Part shown: piece after piece, positions 32,141-45,000 of the stretch
Layout: each line of letters begins with the position of its first letter
How positions within the stretch are numbered: the stretch's first letter is position 1
The notes under the pieces: model-generated
Databases searched by the model: none
Told to the model about the DNA's origin: nothing
The model's input: only the letters and a program-made list of their open reading frames with translations
Assembly (NCBI RefSeq): GCF_023101765.2
Contig: NC_064242.1
Coordinates: 9,970,327-10,034,326, forward strand
Length of the DNA: 64,000 bases
Reading direction: 5' to 3'
Source: Spodoptera frugiperda
Lineage: Eukaryota > Arthropoda > Insecta > Lepidoptera > Noctuidae
Translations under genes and position numbers: made by a program

Positions 32141-33450
32141 AAAGCCTTTTAGAACCGAATGCGTTCAATAAAACAATTAGACTTAAAGTCTGTTTTACAC
32201 AATCCATCTGCTAGTATTCCTATAATAATATAGTTTAACTAATGGATAGGTAATTCGACGTATTTTACAAATGAAATGTGTCAGTTAGGCAAACAACAAA
32301 TTAGTCAGACACTGAAATACGCCCTAAATATAATAAGAAAGGAATTGGTTTACCCACACTTCCATGGGATTTTGAGGATAAACAAACCTATGATTCATAG
32401 ATAACACGTGCCAATGTAACTATCTCATCCCGTCAACAATGAGTGAGTCAGAATAAATATATTAGGTACCTATCATAGGTGACAAACATGTGAACTAAAT
32501 TAACTCAGCAATGATCCAGTTCTCATAGCACTTGCGACGTCTAACGATTAATTAGGAATTATGACTTTATGAGGTGTCTCGTGATTCAGAGTTTGAAAGT
32601 GGCGTATCTGGGAGGTAAGTTCGGTTTTGTGGCTAATTTTATTCGTGAATATTAAAAGACTATCATAACAAAATACAGAAAAGAAGAAAAAAATGATGAT
32701 AATGATGATTCTTCGTAGATACCAAATGGTGTGTTGTCATCTCGAATTCTATGTTTGTAAATTCTCACATAGTAAAAAGAAGGTCTGGATATGGTTAACG
32801 TAAGACTTGTTGTACACCGATAAAATTAACAATGACCAAATTTAACGACTGGTATCTTATATTCAAAACCGAAAGACTTTAGTATGTTTCCAATTGTTTA
32901 ATATTTTACAATTGCGCTCGATACCAATACCTTACTGTTACAATAATAATAATAAGGGCTGATCCCTTAACTGACGACGAACATTCAGATTTGTATACCT
33001 ATAAAATATTATAACTAAATTATAGCATTCCAGAATGCAAATATGATATGCGTAATGTAGTTGATCAAGTATCAAATTCAACAAGGAAATGCCATTTAAA
33101 CAGTGATAACGGACATGATAAGTGACTTCCGATATTTACTTAACTGATTCAAGACTACAAGTACTGGTATATTGATTTGTCATAACTTATAGACCTACGT
33201 ATATAAGTATTACTACTAAGAAGTAGTTGAATATTGCTCATCAGTTTTCTAGCAATAAATTGAATATCAGTCTATTGAAATGGAATGAGTGTGTGAGTCA
33301 GGTGAAGGCAGAAATTCTCATAGGTCGTTGTTGTGTCATAGCATCAAAAAAGTAGAACTAAGTAGATACCTATATATACTATCCCAAACTGTTTCATCAC
33401 TTATTTCATAGTTCTCATTTGAGACAGTTGAGACAGAGCAACTATTTGTG
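32141..33450. other. Unassigned AT-rich sequence with a weak duplicated segment
   Basis: About 70 bp at 32820-32890 resembles 33630-33710 (both with aacaatgacca and tcaaaaccgaaagact). The similarity is too patchy to call a family. No gene. Confidence 0.4.
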
Positions 33451-33541
33451 TGATACACAAATTGTTGTTTCGGGTCTGGGTGTGTTGGGTATGTGAACTT
33501 GTATGTTCGTTAACGCACCCTTGACACGGGAGAACATCTTA
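33451..33541 (+). mobile_element. SINE type 2, body fragment
   Basis: 'tacacaaattgttgtttcgg' and 'gtatgttcgttaacgcaccc' match the body of the copies at 19892 and 36103; the tRNA-like head is missing. Confidence 0.65.
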
Positions 33542-34112
33542 ATGCAGAACAACGTTTTTCTAATAAAATATATTCCATAGGCTATTATCGAGAGTTAAAC
33601 AATAATACCTTTTCCGTAGACAGGTAAAATTAGCCCTAACAATGACCACAATTCTGAACCACGTGTTATTAAATTTCAAAACCGAAAGACTATTGACTGT
33701 AGTGTAGTATCCATATTGATAAAATTCTATAATTTCCAAAGTCAAAACAATCGAATAGACACTTAATACCGTGGCATTGTTCCACATCAACTCTTCCAAA
33801 ATATAAGCATTATCATTAAGAGTTACTGTGGGAGACCTGACGAAAGCTAAACAATTTGATGTGACATTTGTCATACAATGATAGTGGCCATTAACACCCA
33901 CTCCTTCACTTATTTCATCAATTAGAGTATCTCACCCACGGAGACTGGCTGCTATTAACGTACTGTTTATTTCTCGAGCCCCAAGCGAATAATTGTTAAC
34001 GCAATGTATTTCGTCTCTATTATTTCTTGTATTTTCCTTCACCTAAAATGCCATTTGGGTATTTATTTTAGCTAAGGATAGCTCCATGGTAATTCATTAT
34101 TTATTTCGTTTG
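33542..34112. other. Unassigned sequence
   Basis: The minus-strand 113-aa frame (33560-33901) has no recognisable domain and overlaps the weak duplicated segment; not called as a gene. Confidence 0.4.
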
Positions 34113-34190
34113 TTAGGCGCCATTTTTTCAATATGGCGGCGCGAGCGGCGGTTGTACGAGGTGGCAAAGTTTTTGCTTTGTTGCAAAGGT
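34113..34190 (+). other. GC-rich island: candidate first exon or Pho/YY1-type site pair
   Basis: An ATG at 34133 opens MAARAAVVRGGKVFALLQ followed by AG and a good splice donor (caaag|gtaaac at 34188/34189). It is an arginine- and alanine-rich start that would suit a mitochondrial presequence. Alternatively the island is regulatory: GCCAT (34119-34123) and ATGGC (34133-34137) form an inverted pair of YY1/Pho core motifs. No downstream exon was identified, so a gene is not claimed. Confidence 0.3.
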
Positions 34191-36090
34191 AAACTGATGT
34201 ACAATTTAATTTAAATATTTAACTAAAATTAAAATATAATTTGAAAAGCAATGAAATTATGTAACTTCAGGTAAAGGTCTATTTCTTATTACTAATTATA
34301 CCTATTTGTAAAACATAAAATAAAAAATTCGAATATAATACTAGAAACGATGTGAATTGCCGTAACTTGTTTAATTATTTCTATTTCTCCTTTTATAGTC
34401 TTACTTATTACATCATCAGTTTCAAAATCAACTTAAACAGAAAAAAAAAACAACAGAACGGATGTCTAATTTCATTGTCTTCAATATTCACAGTAGCAAC
34501 ATTCTCAAAACGCATAAAAGGGAAAAAAGTTTCCAAATGCCCATAAAACACATGGAAGGTTATGACTCATTGTTGACTCCCTATTGACATAAATACGGTA
34601 GCAGTAATAAAACGGTCTTAGAACCATGACATAAATTCTCCTAAGTACGTCCGTACCTTTTGTTATATATTTTTTGTTCCATAAATATCACGCAAAATGT
34701 TTACTTTGTCTTATTCTTAGTTTTTATTATCCTCTTTGTTTTTAACAATAGGCTCAAGCTGATTGACATTCTTGAAAAACGTTACCCCACTGCAATTTAC
34801 TGTCAACAGGTTTCTTTCACTTTTTGTGTTTGTTACTCAATTTACTTTTGTTTTTTTTTGCATCTCATGTTACGGTGCGAATTAGAAATTCATGTGGAAC
34901 AATTTTAAGTATCGTAAAATGTCCTTTTACAACCTTTGTTCCTTGTTCAACAATAATGCAGTCATTAGAGTTTCCCGTTGTCAGTAACAAACCAAACGAG
35001 TCACGAATGATGCCCATTAAATTGTACCATCCTACGCACAACAGCATCAATCGATTTAACATCAGCATCATAAACTATCAACTAGCTTGACATTGCATTT
35101 TATTGCTCATGCATTTCAGGTGCTATAAACAATGTTATTAACGATCACATTATTTGTAATCTATCCGCAAAACATTATGACCTTTAAGGCAACATTAAGT
35201 AAAGATACAATTTCGCATTACGCTATAATCAATCAAGACGAACTTAATCCGCATTTAAACGTACAATGTAACCGCTAACGATGTCTCTATGATATCATCG
35301 CGCTGTGTCGAAATAATTACCTTTATGGATGTTTGATTATATGCGAATAACGTGCCTCCTTCAATTATATCATTCCTACGTGCGAGATTACAGAGGCAGC
35401 GCTTCAGATAAATGTAGATGACGAAAATAGACATGTGGTAAATGAAACCTTGATTATAAGATTATATTTGCATAAGACGTGATAAAATATAATCGAGTAA
35501 AGAAAGCTTAAATTAGAAAAGTGAAGAAAAATCTTAAAGGTAGTCCACAAAAATCTAAGAAAAAGACAACAAACATTCAAAAGTAATCTATATAACAAGA
35601 GCACTAAGTTACATTTTAACTAAACTAGCGGAAACAATGAGAGCATCCGACATAACCACAAACAGAACAACACACAAGCTTCAAATTGCTAATTAATCAA
35701 ATAATTGTGACAGAGATAGCGAAGGACGAATGTAATTCAACGATTACAACACAAAAGCAATGAACATTCTTGTTAAACCTGATTGATTACACTTAGCTAA
35801 TGGGAATTTCGGTATGAACAATCCTACTAAACGTTAGGACTATGTTTGTAATTGTCATACAAACAAAGATATCTGTATTCGCTGTATTAATTTCACGTTT
35901 GAGATACGTTGTAATCATAACATGAATCTCTGTTTCGGTAATGCGTTCCGAGATGAATTTGACTATATTATAGTTCTGTATGTTGATGAATCATTCGTCT
36001 TTAGTTAATTGTCAACGGTGCGTATATGAATGGCTAGGTTAATCTATACTGTAAAGTGTATTGAATACTTGTAGTCTTTCCTTTGCAATG
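34191..36090. other. Unassigned region
   Basis: Several overlapping small frames on both strands (34352-35604) lack domains. The 34900-35400 stretch is less AT-skewed and has motif-rich, enhancer-like texture, but this is only an impression. Confidence 0.35.
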
Positions 36091-36102
36091 AACATTGATG
36101 AC

Positions 36103-36272
36103 TGTACGTTTGGCGCAGTGGCTGGGCAACAGGCTGCCATACAACGTGTAGCGGGTTCGATTCCCACACGGAGCAACTTTTTGTATGATCCACAAATAGT
36201 CTGAAATTGTATGTTTGTAATCGTACCCACGACACAGGAGATAATACAAGTGTGGGGCATCGCTTTAAAAAA
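36103..36272 (+). mobile_element. SINE type 2, copy 3, with target duplication
   Basis: A box region 'tggcgcagtggctgggcaac', B box ggttcgattcc at 36154-36164, body, and an A-rich end. The flanks aacattgatgac (36091-36102) and aacatttatgac (36273-36284) are a 12-bp duplication with one change. Open frames across it are artefacts, including the start of a 156-aa plus-strand frame (36211-36681). Confidence 0.85.
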
Positions 36273-36284
36273 AACATTTATGAC

Positions 36285-39200
36285 CTATAGTTTGTTTAGA
36301 ATTTCTAGATTCTCGAAATTGTGGGATTCTTCCGTAAGCTTACCGTCGGTAAATATTTTTGTGACCACCTCATACGATGAGTATACATATATACATGACA
36401 TCGTGTTAATTAAAAACGAATTGTTACTACCATTTTATTGGCAACTCATTGTGACATATTACCTAACTGCTAGCAGTTCCGTAGATTTCACAACAGTAAC
36501 AACAAAAAGTTACGCACGATTGCAACTTGAACTTAATATGAGTACACTACGCGTACCTCCTTCAATACCAACATCAAATTTTTCTCTTACGAAATTCTCA
36601 TCCGATTTATCATTATCATCACGAATCCATTCATTAGTTGCAACTTGGACTTTAATGACGTTGATTTTAATTACACAATAGGGCAACACTTCATTAAATT
36701 GTCACTCACGATGATTCTTTTCGTAATAAACGTGGAGTATGACGTAACATACACAGTGACTTTTGACATCAATGTGAATTATTGACTTATGAAGACGCGT
36801 ACATTTGAATTGGATTGACTATTTATTCGAAAGTTCTATGGTTTCTTTGTGTTTGAGTGTTCTATTTTAGTTTTATTTGTTCTAGTTGCGTATTATGTTA
36901 TGTTATAATTTGTTTTTGTGTTATATCAGAAATAGATTCTATTTATATCTACTTCATTATTGTGTTTTATGAGTTACTTTTCGGCGGCTTTTTTAATACA
37001 TTGTCTTTATAATAAAATGTAGCTCAGATATTCTTACATTCGTAAAATCTCTACATAAGCAAAAAGGTTATAACCTACGTTCTAAGCTGGCACTAATTAA
37101 TGATTTACCTAGCAAAAGGTAAAACCACTACCATCTAGGCCAAATAATATCAAACCGAGCTGCGAGCGTAAACAACTAAGCACACAGCACCGTATTATTC
37201 TTCCCCATGACGTCACACTACCCTCGACAATTTCCATAATCGACTCACGAAGCCCATTCTAACCTTAAACATACATACTCTGTCGTAAACAACATGTCGT
37301 GTTTTTATTAAAATTCCTTTAATAATTTCGCCTCGTTTGCCCGACAAGTGGGTCATGGGACTTCTACATAGTTGTACGCAGTGCCACAAGCTTGCCGGTC
37401 ACTAGCCCGCAAAGGGGTATGTGGAGAGATAGAAAATAGTTTTAAAGAGGACTCCATCGGTATTCACTACGGACGGCAACCGGGAAGTCTGCCCTAGTTC
37501 GGATTTCAATTATCCATCTCAACCATTTGTTTTCTGAACGTAAAACGAAACAAACATCGATGCATTGAATGTGTTACCAGAAAGAGCGCATATTTTCAGG
37601 GGATTTTATTCGACTGTGAGAAGTAGAGATTTTTTACTTTTTTGAGATCAATAAAAGAACGATTTTGCGGGTGTTCTTGCTTTTTTTAATAGCAGATAAA
37701 TCAGGTTTATTGCTAACATTTTAGCTAGTACCTATCTCTATATTCATTTCTGAATTCGTTCAAACATTTGAATTAGCAAAAATCACTTTCTTTATCCAAG
37801 ACCCGTTCATTGTCACGTTATTTTCGAAATCCTATTTTTTTTTCTTTTGATAAGATTTCAAAGAGTCTTCGAAGCCGTACAGCGTACGCTCAATTGTCAA
37901 ACTTGTTTATACAACTTTGAACACACTTGGAATAACAATCCTTTGTTGATGGTTCTTTTGAGCCTGCCCGTGACAAACTCAAAGGATTCTCTGCGAAGCG
38001 TGTCCACTCGAGATGGGGACATCTGTTATATTAAATTAAATGTCTTCCGTTGGACGTCTAAATATAGATGTATAATGTCAAATCCAAAGGTGTGCGGCGA
38101 GGGTGGTCGATAATTTGCGATCTGCTGCGAATGTTAGCATATAAATGGAATACATTTAGGATTAGAATTATAAAATAAACTTATTACTTTGTGTATAAAT
38201 AACTTTGAAAAGATTATTCTAATCTAAAATAACGGCCAGTTTTCCTACAAAAATCTCAATTTAGATATTAAATTCCACACGTGAGCCCCAAGCAAAACAT
38301 GTACAAACATATGATTACTCGTAATTAAAAACGCTACAAAGTTAAAACGTAGGTACAAAATTTATTCGTTGAAAAACAAAATACATATTTCTCCCTTACG
38401 TACCGCAGCGACTAATTAAACAAAACAAACACAAACGTTGCGAAAATTAGATTCTAATTAAAGGAAATGTTCAAGTTTTCCATTGGTACGACATAAGCAT
38501 TCATTAGTAGGTAAAGCGAGTCATTTTGTTCGCAACAAGCACTGAATACTCGAAAACGGCTAATATGTGGTAAGAAAGGGAGCCACGCACGCCGTATCAC
38601 AGCCAACCAAATGAAATTTCGCACAAATGAAAATTAGACGGTGAAATAATGTACCCATTTAAGGTGCTCAACAAACCGTGAACGAAAATAGTAGCTTCCA
38701 AGCAAACCAGGGAGAATGATATTATAGTAATTAAGAGCAAACTACCAGAAAATTTTGTCGCCGAACAATGTTTTTGGTACAACAATGTCATTAAATTAAT
38801 ACCGGAGTTTGCAAGTGAAAGACGTGCTACTATTAACCAAATAAAACTCTTCATTAAATTCGTGATTTATGCTTTCGCGGCTTTTATTCATTGCGTTATA
38901 AATTCGCCCTCGTTCGAGACTTTACAGCTGAGTCCGGAAGATTTACTGGGAAAATACGTCGATTCCTTTTCAGATCATCCCCTAAATGCGTCTGACACAA
39001 AAATTCTAATTTCAATCCAATGGGGCCTTTTGAACAATTTTATTATTCTAATTAACACCAGTTCTCTTTATCTGTTACATTTTTCATACATATTTTTATA
39101 ATCACTCAATCACTTCTTTGGACTTTGCCGAGTTCATGCAACCATTCTTAGATTTTCCACTTAGTAATATAAATGTCGTGAATTTTTATTAAATTGATAT

Positions 39201-39859
39201 TTAGGTATTGTACTTAATTTACTGCGGTTGCTTATAGAGGTTATTATAATTAAACATATATTCATATTTACAATCCATAAATATTGAAATTATCACGCAC
39301 TTATATCTATCTACTATCAGCTTTAATTCACAAGCTATTAAATAAATAAATATCCTTACGGTAAGGCTTCCAATACACTCACTTAGCGCCAGACGTAGGT
39401 ATAATATCACCTATTTTTTGCGCGGATAGTAACAAAACTTTCAAGTAGATTAAGTATCGGTGATCCAAATTAAAACCTTTGACATTCAATGGACATTAAT
39501 ATAATTTGACCTGTTCCCTTGAACTTTAAAGGCCAAATATGACTTCTGTAACTAGAGATAGTTTAAAGTAATTTCTGGTATAACGTAAAGTATCATTAAT
39601 TTCAATATGACACTGTTGAAAACACCTATGTTTATCGAGAAAAATATTTTTATACATTTTTCAAATGAATACGTGGGAACTTTGAGAGTTGTAAGAAAAT
39701 TAGACACCTACGATATTGGTAAATATATTTTATTTATGCAAAGAAAACATGAGTGTTTGTAAAATGCCTTCGAAGAAAATACCATTCGCATAGTATTATT
39801 TGGCTATTATCGATTAGAGAAATGATCGAAAAACCTAAAAAAGCCCCGAAATACATATT
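36285..39859. other. Unassigned 3.6-kb region
   Basis: No gene recognised. The minus strand at about 36508-36705 stays open for some 60 codons with an acidic stretch (NEWIRDDNDKSDENFVREKF) and ends in a stop. It could be a remnant exon or transposase piece but has no identified family. The 38600-39000 stretch carries many attaaat/ttatg motifs of homeodomain type. Confidence 0.35.
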
Positions 39860-39936
39860 TTACCCGACCCGGGAATCGAACTCGAGTCCCCTTGTCTAGC
39901 AGTCGCACTTACAACCACTCGATCAACGAGGCAGTC
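39860..39936 (-). mobile_element. SINE type 1, tRNA-like head only
   Basis: 'acccgacccgggaatcgaac' (B box in reverse) through 'ccactcgatcaacgaggcag' (5' end). Body absent, as in the copy at 10117. Confidence 0.8.
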
Positions 39937-41477
39937 ACCCATCATATTAATTTCACAAATCCGAGACAAGAGTCCAGTCAAGTACATTGATATATTTAAC
40001 TTTTTTTCTCATCTAATTAACACAAGCATCGTCAAAGCATTCCGTTCATTATGACAGAACAAACATTATATTAACAGGTGTGTTTAGCTTTATCATACAA
40101 GGACTTAATATACTAAAAGAGATTCTATACAAAACTGACTTAAGAATTCTCGGATAATTTTATTATCTTTCTTGTTTTTGTTTTTAATCGTGTAGAGTAA
40201 AAGCTACAATCAATTTTCTGTGAAAAGTTTTATGCAGATAATCATTGTAAAATATATAACAAATACATCCTGCTAAGATTTATGGTCAAAAATCTGTGTT
40301 ATTAAAAATTTATACAAATTTCGACGATGTTGACATTGAATTTGATAGCACTTCGATTTTTTACGACAAACTCATGAATGTTATGACAATTCAGAAGAAC
40401 ATATCTAATAATAAGAAATCAAGACAAAACAAAAGATAATCTCTCTTCGAAATGTTGAAACATCGCTGTCGCTACCGCTTTCTCCGCTTTACTGTATCCT
40501 CAACCCATCATCTAATTCATAGCGCCGTCAATCTCTCTGTATGCCGCCATCCTAAAATAATCATACGAACACGTCGACTTGTCCACACCTCATAATTTAT
40601 TACCTTCTTCCTTATTTCCAAGTAGTGAAAGTCTAAAACCGTTTACAATGAGCAAATAAAGGTTCATCTTGTGTGATATGCCCCATTTTTCTCAGTAGGC
40701 TAATATTTGACTTTATAACAGGTTGGGTTTTGATGGCTCAATTTTAAGGCCTTTTTGTTACTGTTTATATCAGCATTTGTCATCTTAACCACTTCTAAGA
40801 TATATGGGATGGCCCAGCTATCATGAATATGTTCTTATATGTATATTTGAGGTTAAAAGGAATTCGTGATAATTGTTAATAGTTCGCCTTATGTACCACT
40901 ATTTTATTGTATTGTATACATTAAAGATTAAATAAATAAATTAATAATTTTAATTTCATACTGGAAACTAGTTTTTATTAAAAATGATGAAAAATAATGA
41001 TAAAACTATAACAGTTTTGTTATAAATATAAAACACAAGTAAATATTTATAAGATCTTTATTTAACGCAAGTTCAGTCACATTATGTTTAATACAAAATT
41101 CCCAGAGATAATACATGTTTTAAATAATGGAATATTATTTTAGTTACGTAAATATTATGTATGTGTGTGAACTATTCTCGAATATTCGATGTCGCTGAAA
41201 AAATAAACCGACTTCGTTCGATGTGCGCTCTGAAAACAAAAGCGTATAGTTTTATTTTAATGAATAAATTAACAAGGCCTATTTTGTGTCAATCTTTTGT
41301 TATTTTCTATTTCTATTCTATTATTTTTATGTCTAAAAGCTAATTCATTGTTTGTATACTTCACATGCTTTGTTTGTGTCTACGTTATAATGTATTGTAT
41401 ATGTATTTATTTATTGTAAAACATGGCGCTCATTGTGTTACTTTAGGCTCACTTCATTTATATTTGTTTTTAACATT
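39937..41477. other. Unassigned AT-rich sequence
   Basis: No gene recognised. A GCCGCCAT motif lies at 40543-40550. Confidence 0.4.
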
Positions 41478-41488
41478 ATATGAAAATG

Positions 41489-41702
41489 TAATTTTATTAT
41501 AACTTTCGTGAGACATACTAACTTAATTATTATGTTATCGGCTTACATAACTGTTTGATGAACTCGACTTGTTTCAAGCCATGCTAGAGGTTCATATTCA
41601 CGAGCATCCTGCGACTCACAACGCGGCGATTGTCGCGGCTTGAAACAAGTCTAGTTCCTCGTCAAACACTTACGTGAGTAAGCCGACAACATAATAATTA
41701 AA
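41489..41702 (-). mobile_element. Hairpin retroposon, copy 2, with 11-bp target duplication
   Basis: On the minus strand it begins ttaattattatgttg and ends cgaaagttataataaaat, the same limits as the copy at 1422-1668. It is flanked by identical atatgaaaatg at 41478-41488 and 41703-41713. In plus-strand coordinates the right arm has lost about 28 bp next to the loop, so the hairpin is asymmetric, and the arms carry substitutions. The element is thus older than copy 1. Confidence 0.8.
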
Positions 41703-41713
41703 ATATGAAAATG

Positions 41714-43379
41714 ACTCAAAAAGATTAGTCAACATCAAATGAAGAAACCGTCCCGTGACTCACAAGAAAACAATTCCAAATAAAATAATGTCTTCACCGA
41801 ATCTTAAACCAAAACAATAAAGACGTTACACTCATTAAAAAAAAAGTAGTTATCGTGTGAAAAATCATTCCAAAAGCTTCTATCTAAGAACAACCCAAAG
41901 CATGTAATTTAATACTTTCTACTTATTTAAATGGTACATTCACAGAAATAATTACACGCTTCTTGCTTATCTGACGGGAATTTGACAGCTCAATGTGGGT
42001 TTGGCAAAACATTATAATGTAATACGGACAGAAACAAAGCTACCGATGAAAAGGAAACAAACGTTTATATGTGACTGTTATGTCTGATAAGTCAGAATCT
42101 GTGTCAGACGTTGCAGGGCGCATTTTAAATTGGGCCCCTATGATATTATCTGTAGAGTAATCTGGTAATATTATGCTTACGGAATCATAAAAAAGCTTTT
42201 TGTCTTGTGACTGATGTGAAAAATGTGAATGTCACTATGTATTTATATCGTGCCACTATCCCTGATAAGGTTTACAAATGAAATTAGATTTATATGCGAA
42301 ATTCTACAGAATGCCGTAAGGTCATAACAAAAAAGACTGGAATTTTATTCTACTATCTAAGAACTTTCTTATTACCTACAAAATACCAATATCTTATGTC
42401 GACATAATCGTAGAAAAATGTCTTTCTAAATTACCATAATCGGGCTTAAATATCTTCATAACACAGATTATGATAAAGCGTGTATAAAAAAGCATATCTC
42501 CAAAATATATTTGATTTTCTTACTAATTAAAACATAAATATTATTCTTAAAAACATTGTAAACGTGCATAACCGTAAAGTGTAATAAAACGCCATTAAAA
42601 GTCGGCAAGAACTGACTCCGAACAGTTGCTATTATACCTCAAACATGCATATTTCCTACTACTTATGTAAATAGATTCATAATAAATATTTTGATTCCAC
42701 CTTAACGAGTAGTTCAAGTTGGATCGCTCGTTCGAATCTCGTTAAAGCTGAATACAAACTTGTATTAACATAATATTGTTATTTATTGCACAACCCTTTA
42801 TTATTCTATGTTAAGTTGCTAAATGAGTTTCTTCATTTCAATATTGGAAAGATGTCGAGGAATATATTTTTCGTTTTCCAAAATCTGTTACTGTTAAGAA
42901 GATATTGAAGACAATCAAATAAAAAGAACAGAGAAGAAAATTTTGTGATTATTTTCTTTTGAATTTTTATCTAGGTATATAAATAGGTACTTCCAACCAC
43001 TTGATTAACAAAACTAGACTCAATATAATACACAATTAGTCTTATAATTCAATGGACTAACTTTCACATATTGTCATCAATCTGCATTGTGATTCAAGCA
43101 TCTCCACTTGAAATCTCTTTGCAGTTTTAATGGTAGCCTTTTACGACATGTACGGAAGTGAAGAAGCAATATTTCTTAGATTACACAAACCCATTATTGC
43201 CGGCGGCATCTTACATTCACACTTAAGCATTACCACTTATGTTGCTATACAAAGTAATGTTGTGATTCACACGATTCGCTTCATGGCCTTATTGAAACTT
43301 GCTGCAAAAAATATTAAGAAAGATAATTTTGTGACAAAATCAAAAGATGACTTACTTAACTTGACTTAGAGTCCTATGT
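41714..43379. other. Unassigned AT-rich sequence
   Basis: A degenerate B-box-like cgttcgaatctcg near 42730 could be an old tRNA-like head. The 79-aa frame 43130-43369 is unrecognised. Confidence 0.4.
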
Positions 43380-43537
43380 CCCTTAGATGAAGCAGTGGGC
43401 GTCCACAGAGGTCCTCCATCTTGATCGGTCTTGAGCTTCTTGCTTTACCTCATTCCACGTCATTCTGATGCTTGGGGCTTCTCCCATCACTGACGCCAAG
43501 TTTGACGAGGAGAACCACGCTTCCTTTTTCCCTGATC
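43380..43537 (-). pseudogene. C-terminal end of a LINE reverse-transcriptase ORF (fragment)
   Basis: On the minus strand one frame reads SDQGKRKRGSPRQTWR. After a frameshift, another reads MTWNEVKQEAQDRSRWRTSV and then DAHCFI with a TAA stop. This GxxxRGxPxxTWR ... EAxDRxxWR ... C pattern is the usual C-terminus of insect LINE polyproteins (RTE/craniofacial-development-protein-2-like annotations). Only about 50 codons remain. A dead 5'-truncated copy. Confidence 0.75.
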
Positions 43538-44981
43538 CGAAAAGAAATCAAAGATGTATTGAAAAAATATTATGTTAGTATGTGTTACCTAGTACTAACT
43601 AGGTTTTTATTTGTAACTTGCTTCAAGTATATTGGTTTAAGAAATATCAAAAAGTACCTATTCATTATATGAATGATTCTTTCTACATTATGCTGAACGA
43701 TGTTGCAATTCCCAAGATATGGCTGATATAAAACATAAACAAAATAGTAATTGGTATCAAAGATGGACACGAAGATTTTCTCAAACAAAGTATGGATGCA
43801 AATTCCACATAAAAAATACAGCTCATAATATATTCGCATCCTTTTGAATAAAAACTTGAATTCAAAATATTGTGAAATAAAAGTAACGAGGCCTTTTGAT
43901 TGACAGAAGGGCTTGTTATTCCTCTAATTCCCTGCAAAACTTTAAAATGCACTCTTATTTTGACAAGTGTGTTTATAAAAACACAATGTCACTTTTATTT
44001 TTTTCTTTTGTTGATCAAAGTTGCTTAAATGGACTTAGCATGTGTTTTCGGTCCGCCATTGTGTTTCTGGCTTTACTTAAAAGAATTCGGTGTTGTTATT
44101 GAAGATGTCAACTTAAAATTCAATACAAAAGTCCGGTAACGTGTTTCAAATCTTTGGCAAATCATCAAAGTAAACTGAGAAAGTTTTTATTATAATCCAT
44201 CTCAAATTATATTGTATTTTTGTCCCAACAAAGGCACACGTTAAGTTGTATTTTAATAAGTATTACAATAGCCTTTTGAAATAGCCAAACGGCTGTAAGT
44301 ATTTTGCCGAAATATGTGGTCCGATAACAATTATGATTTTATCGTTTCCAAAAATAGACATGATTTTACTGGCTACATGTTTAAGTAGAGTGACCGCAAA
44401 CATGAATACAAAGTACAAGGTTTTCGATTGTATGTAGATACTTGCAGGTCAGGTTAGGTTTTTGATTTCGGCATTGGAAGTCTGGAAATGTACCCAATGT
44501 CTACAGCCTCGATGGTTTAAAGGACTTTCTCGTTTCACTCTTCAATTAAACAAATTACAGTGATGATACAATACATAAATTAAAACAGGCGTGTTGACAA
44601 CAATACCAATATACATCTGTCATTTAGTATCTTCTCACTTAAACGACGGTCATTGAAATTGCTTCTCTGTATGAAAGCATTTTGTCCAATTAAAGTGAGT
44701 TTGCAAATTTTAATGAATCGAGTTTAGAATTGATTTAATGTTACATCGACTTCCAACTTGAATAAGTGTAAAAGCAATTTGGTAAAGAAACAAATCAATG
44801 CTTAGTCAACGAAGTTTAAAATTTTGATGTTCATTTGCTTTGATCGCAAATTTTCCAAGTTACTTGTAAAGGAATTTCTCTGGAAGCGTTTAATAAACTC
44901 TGGCAAATATGTTTTGGTGTACAAATATTAGGTGACGTGTTTTAATAGTGTTTATTTTGAGCTTCAGTATTATTTATTTTC
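43538..44981. other. Unassigned AT-rich sequence
   Basis: Overlapping short frames on both strands (43472-44102) have no domains. Confidence 0.4.
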
Positions 44982-45000
44982 AAAAAAAAAAAAAAAAAAA
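44982..45000. repeat. Poly(A) tract (19 A)
   Basis: A pure A run. No retroposed body or target duplication recognised next to it. A GC-rich patch with ggcgcg/cgcgcc follows at 45036-45062. Confidence 0.6.

Noticed and set aside
33560..33901. 113-residue minus-strand frame as a gene
   Set aside because: AT-rich, no domain, partly covers a weak duplicated segment.
36211..36681. 156-residue plus-strand open frame
   Set aside because: It starts inside a SINE tail, is Ser/Thr/Leu-rich without domains, and is overlapped by a more protein-like minus-strand stretch.
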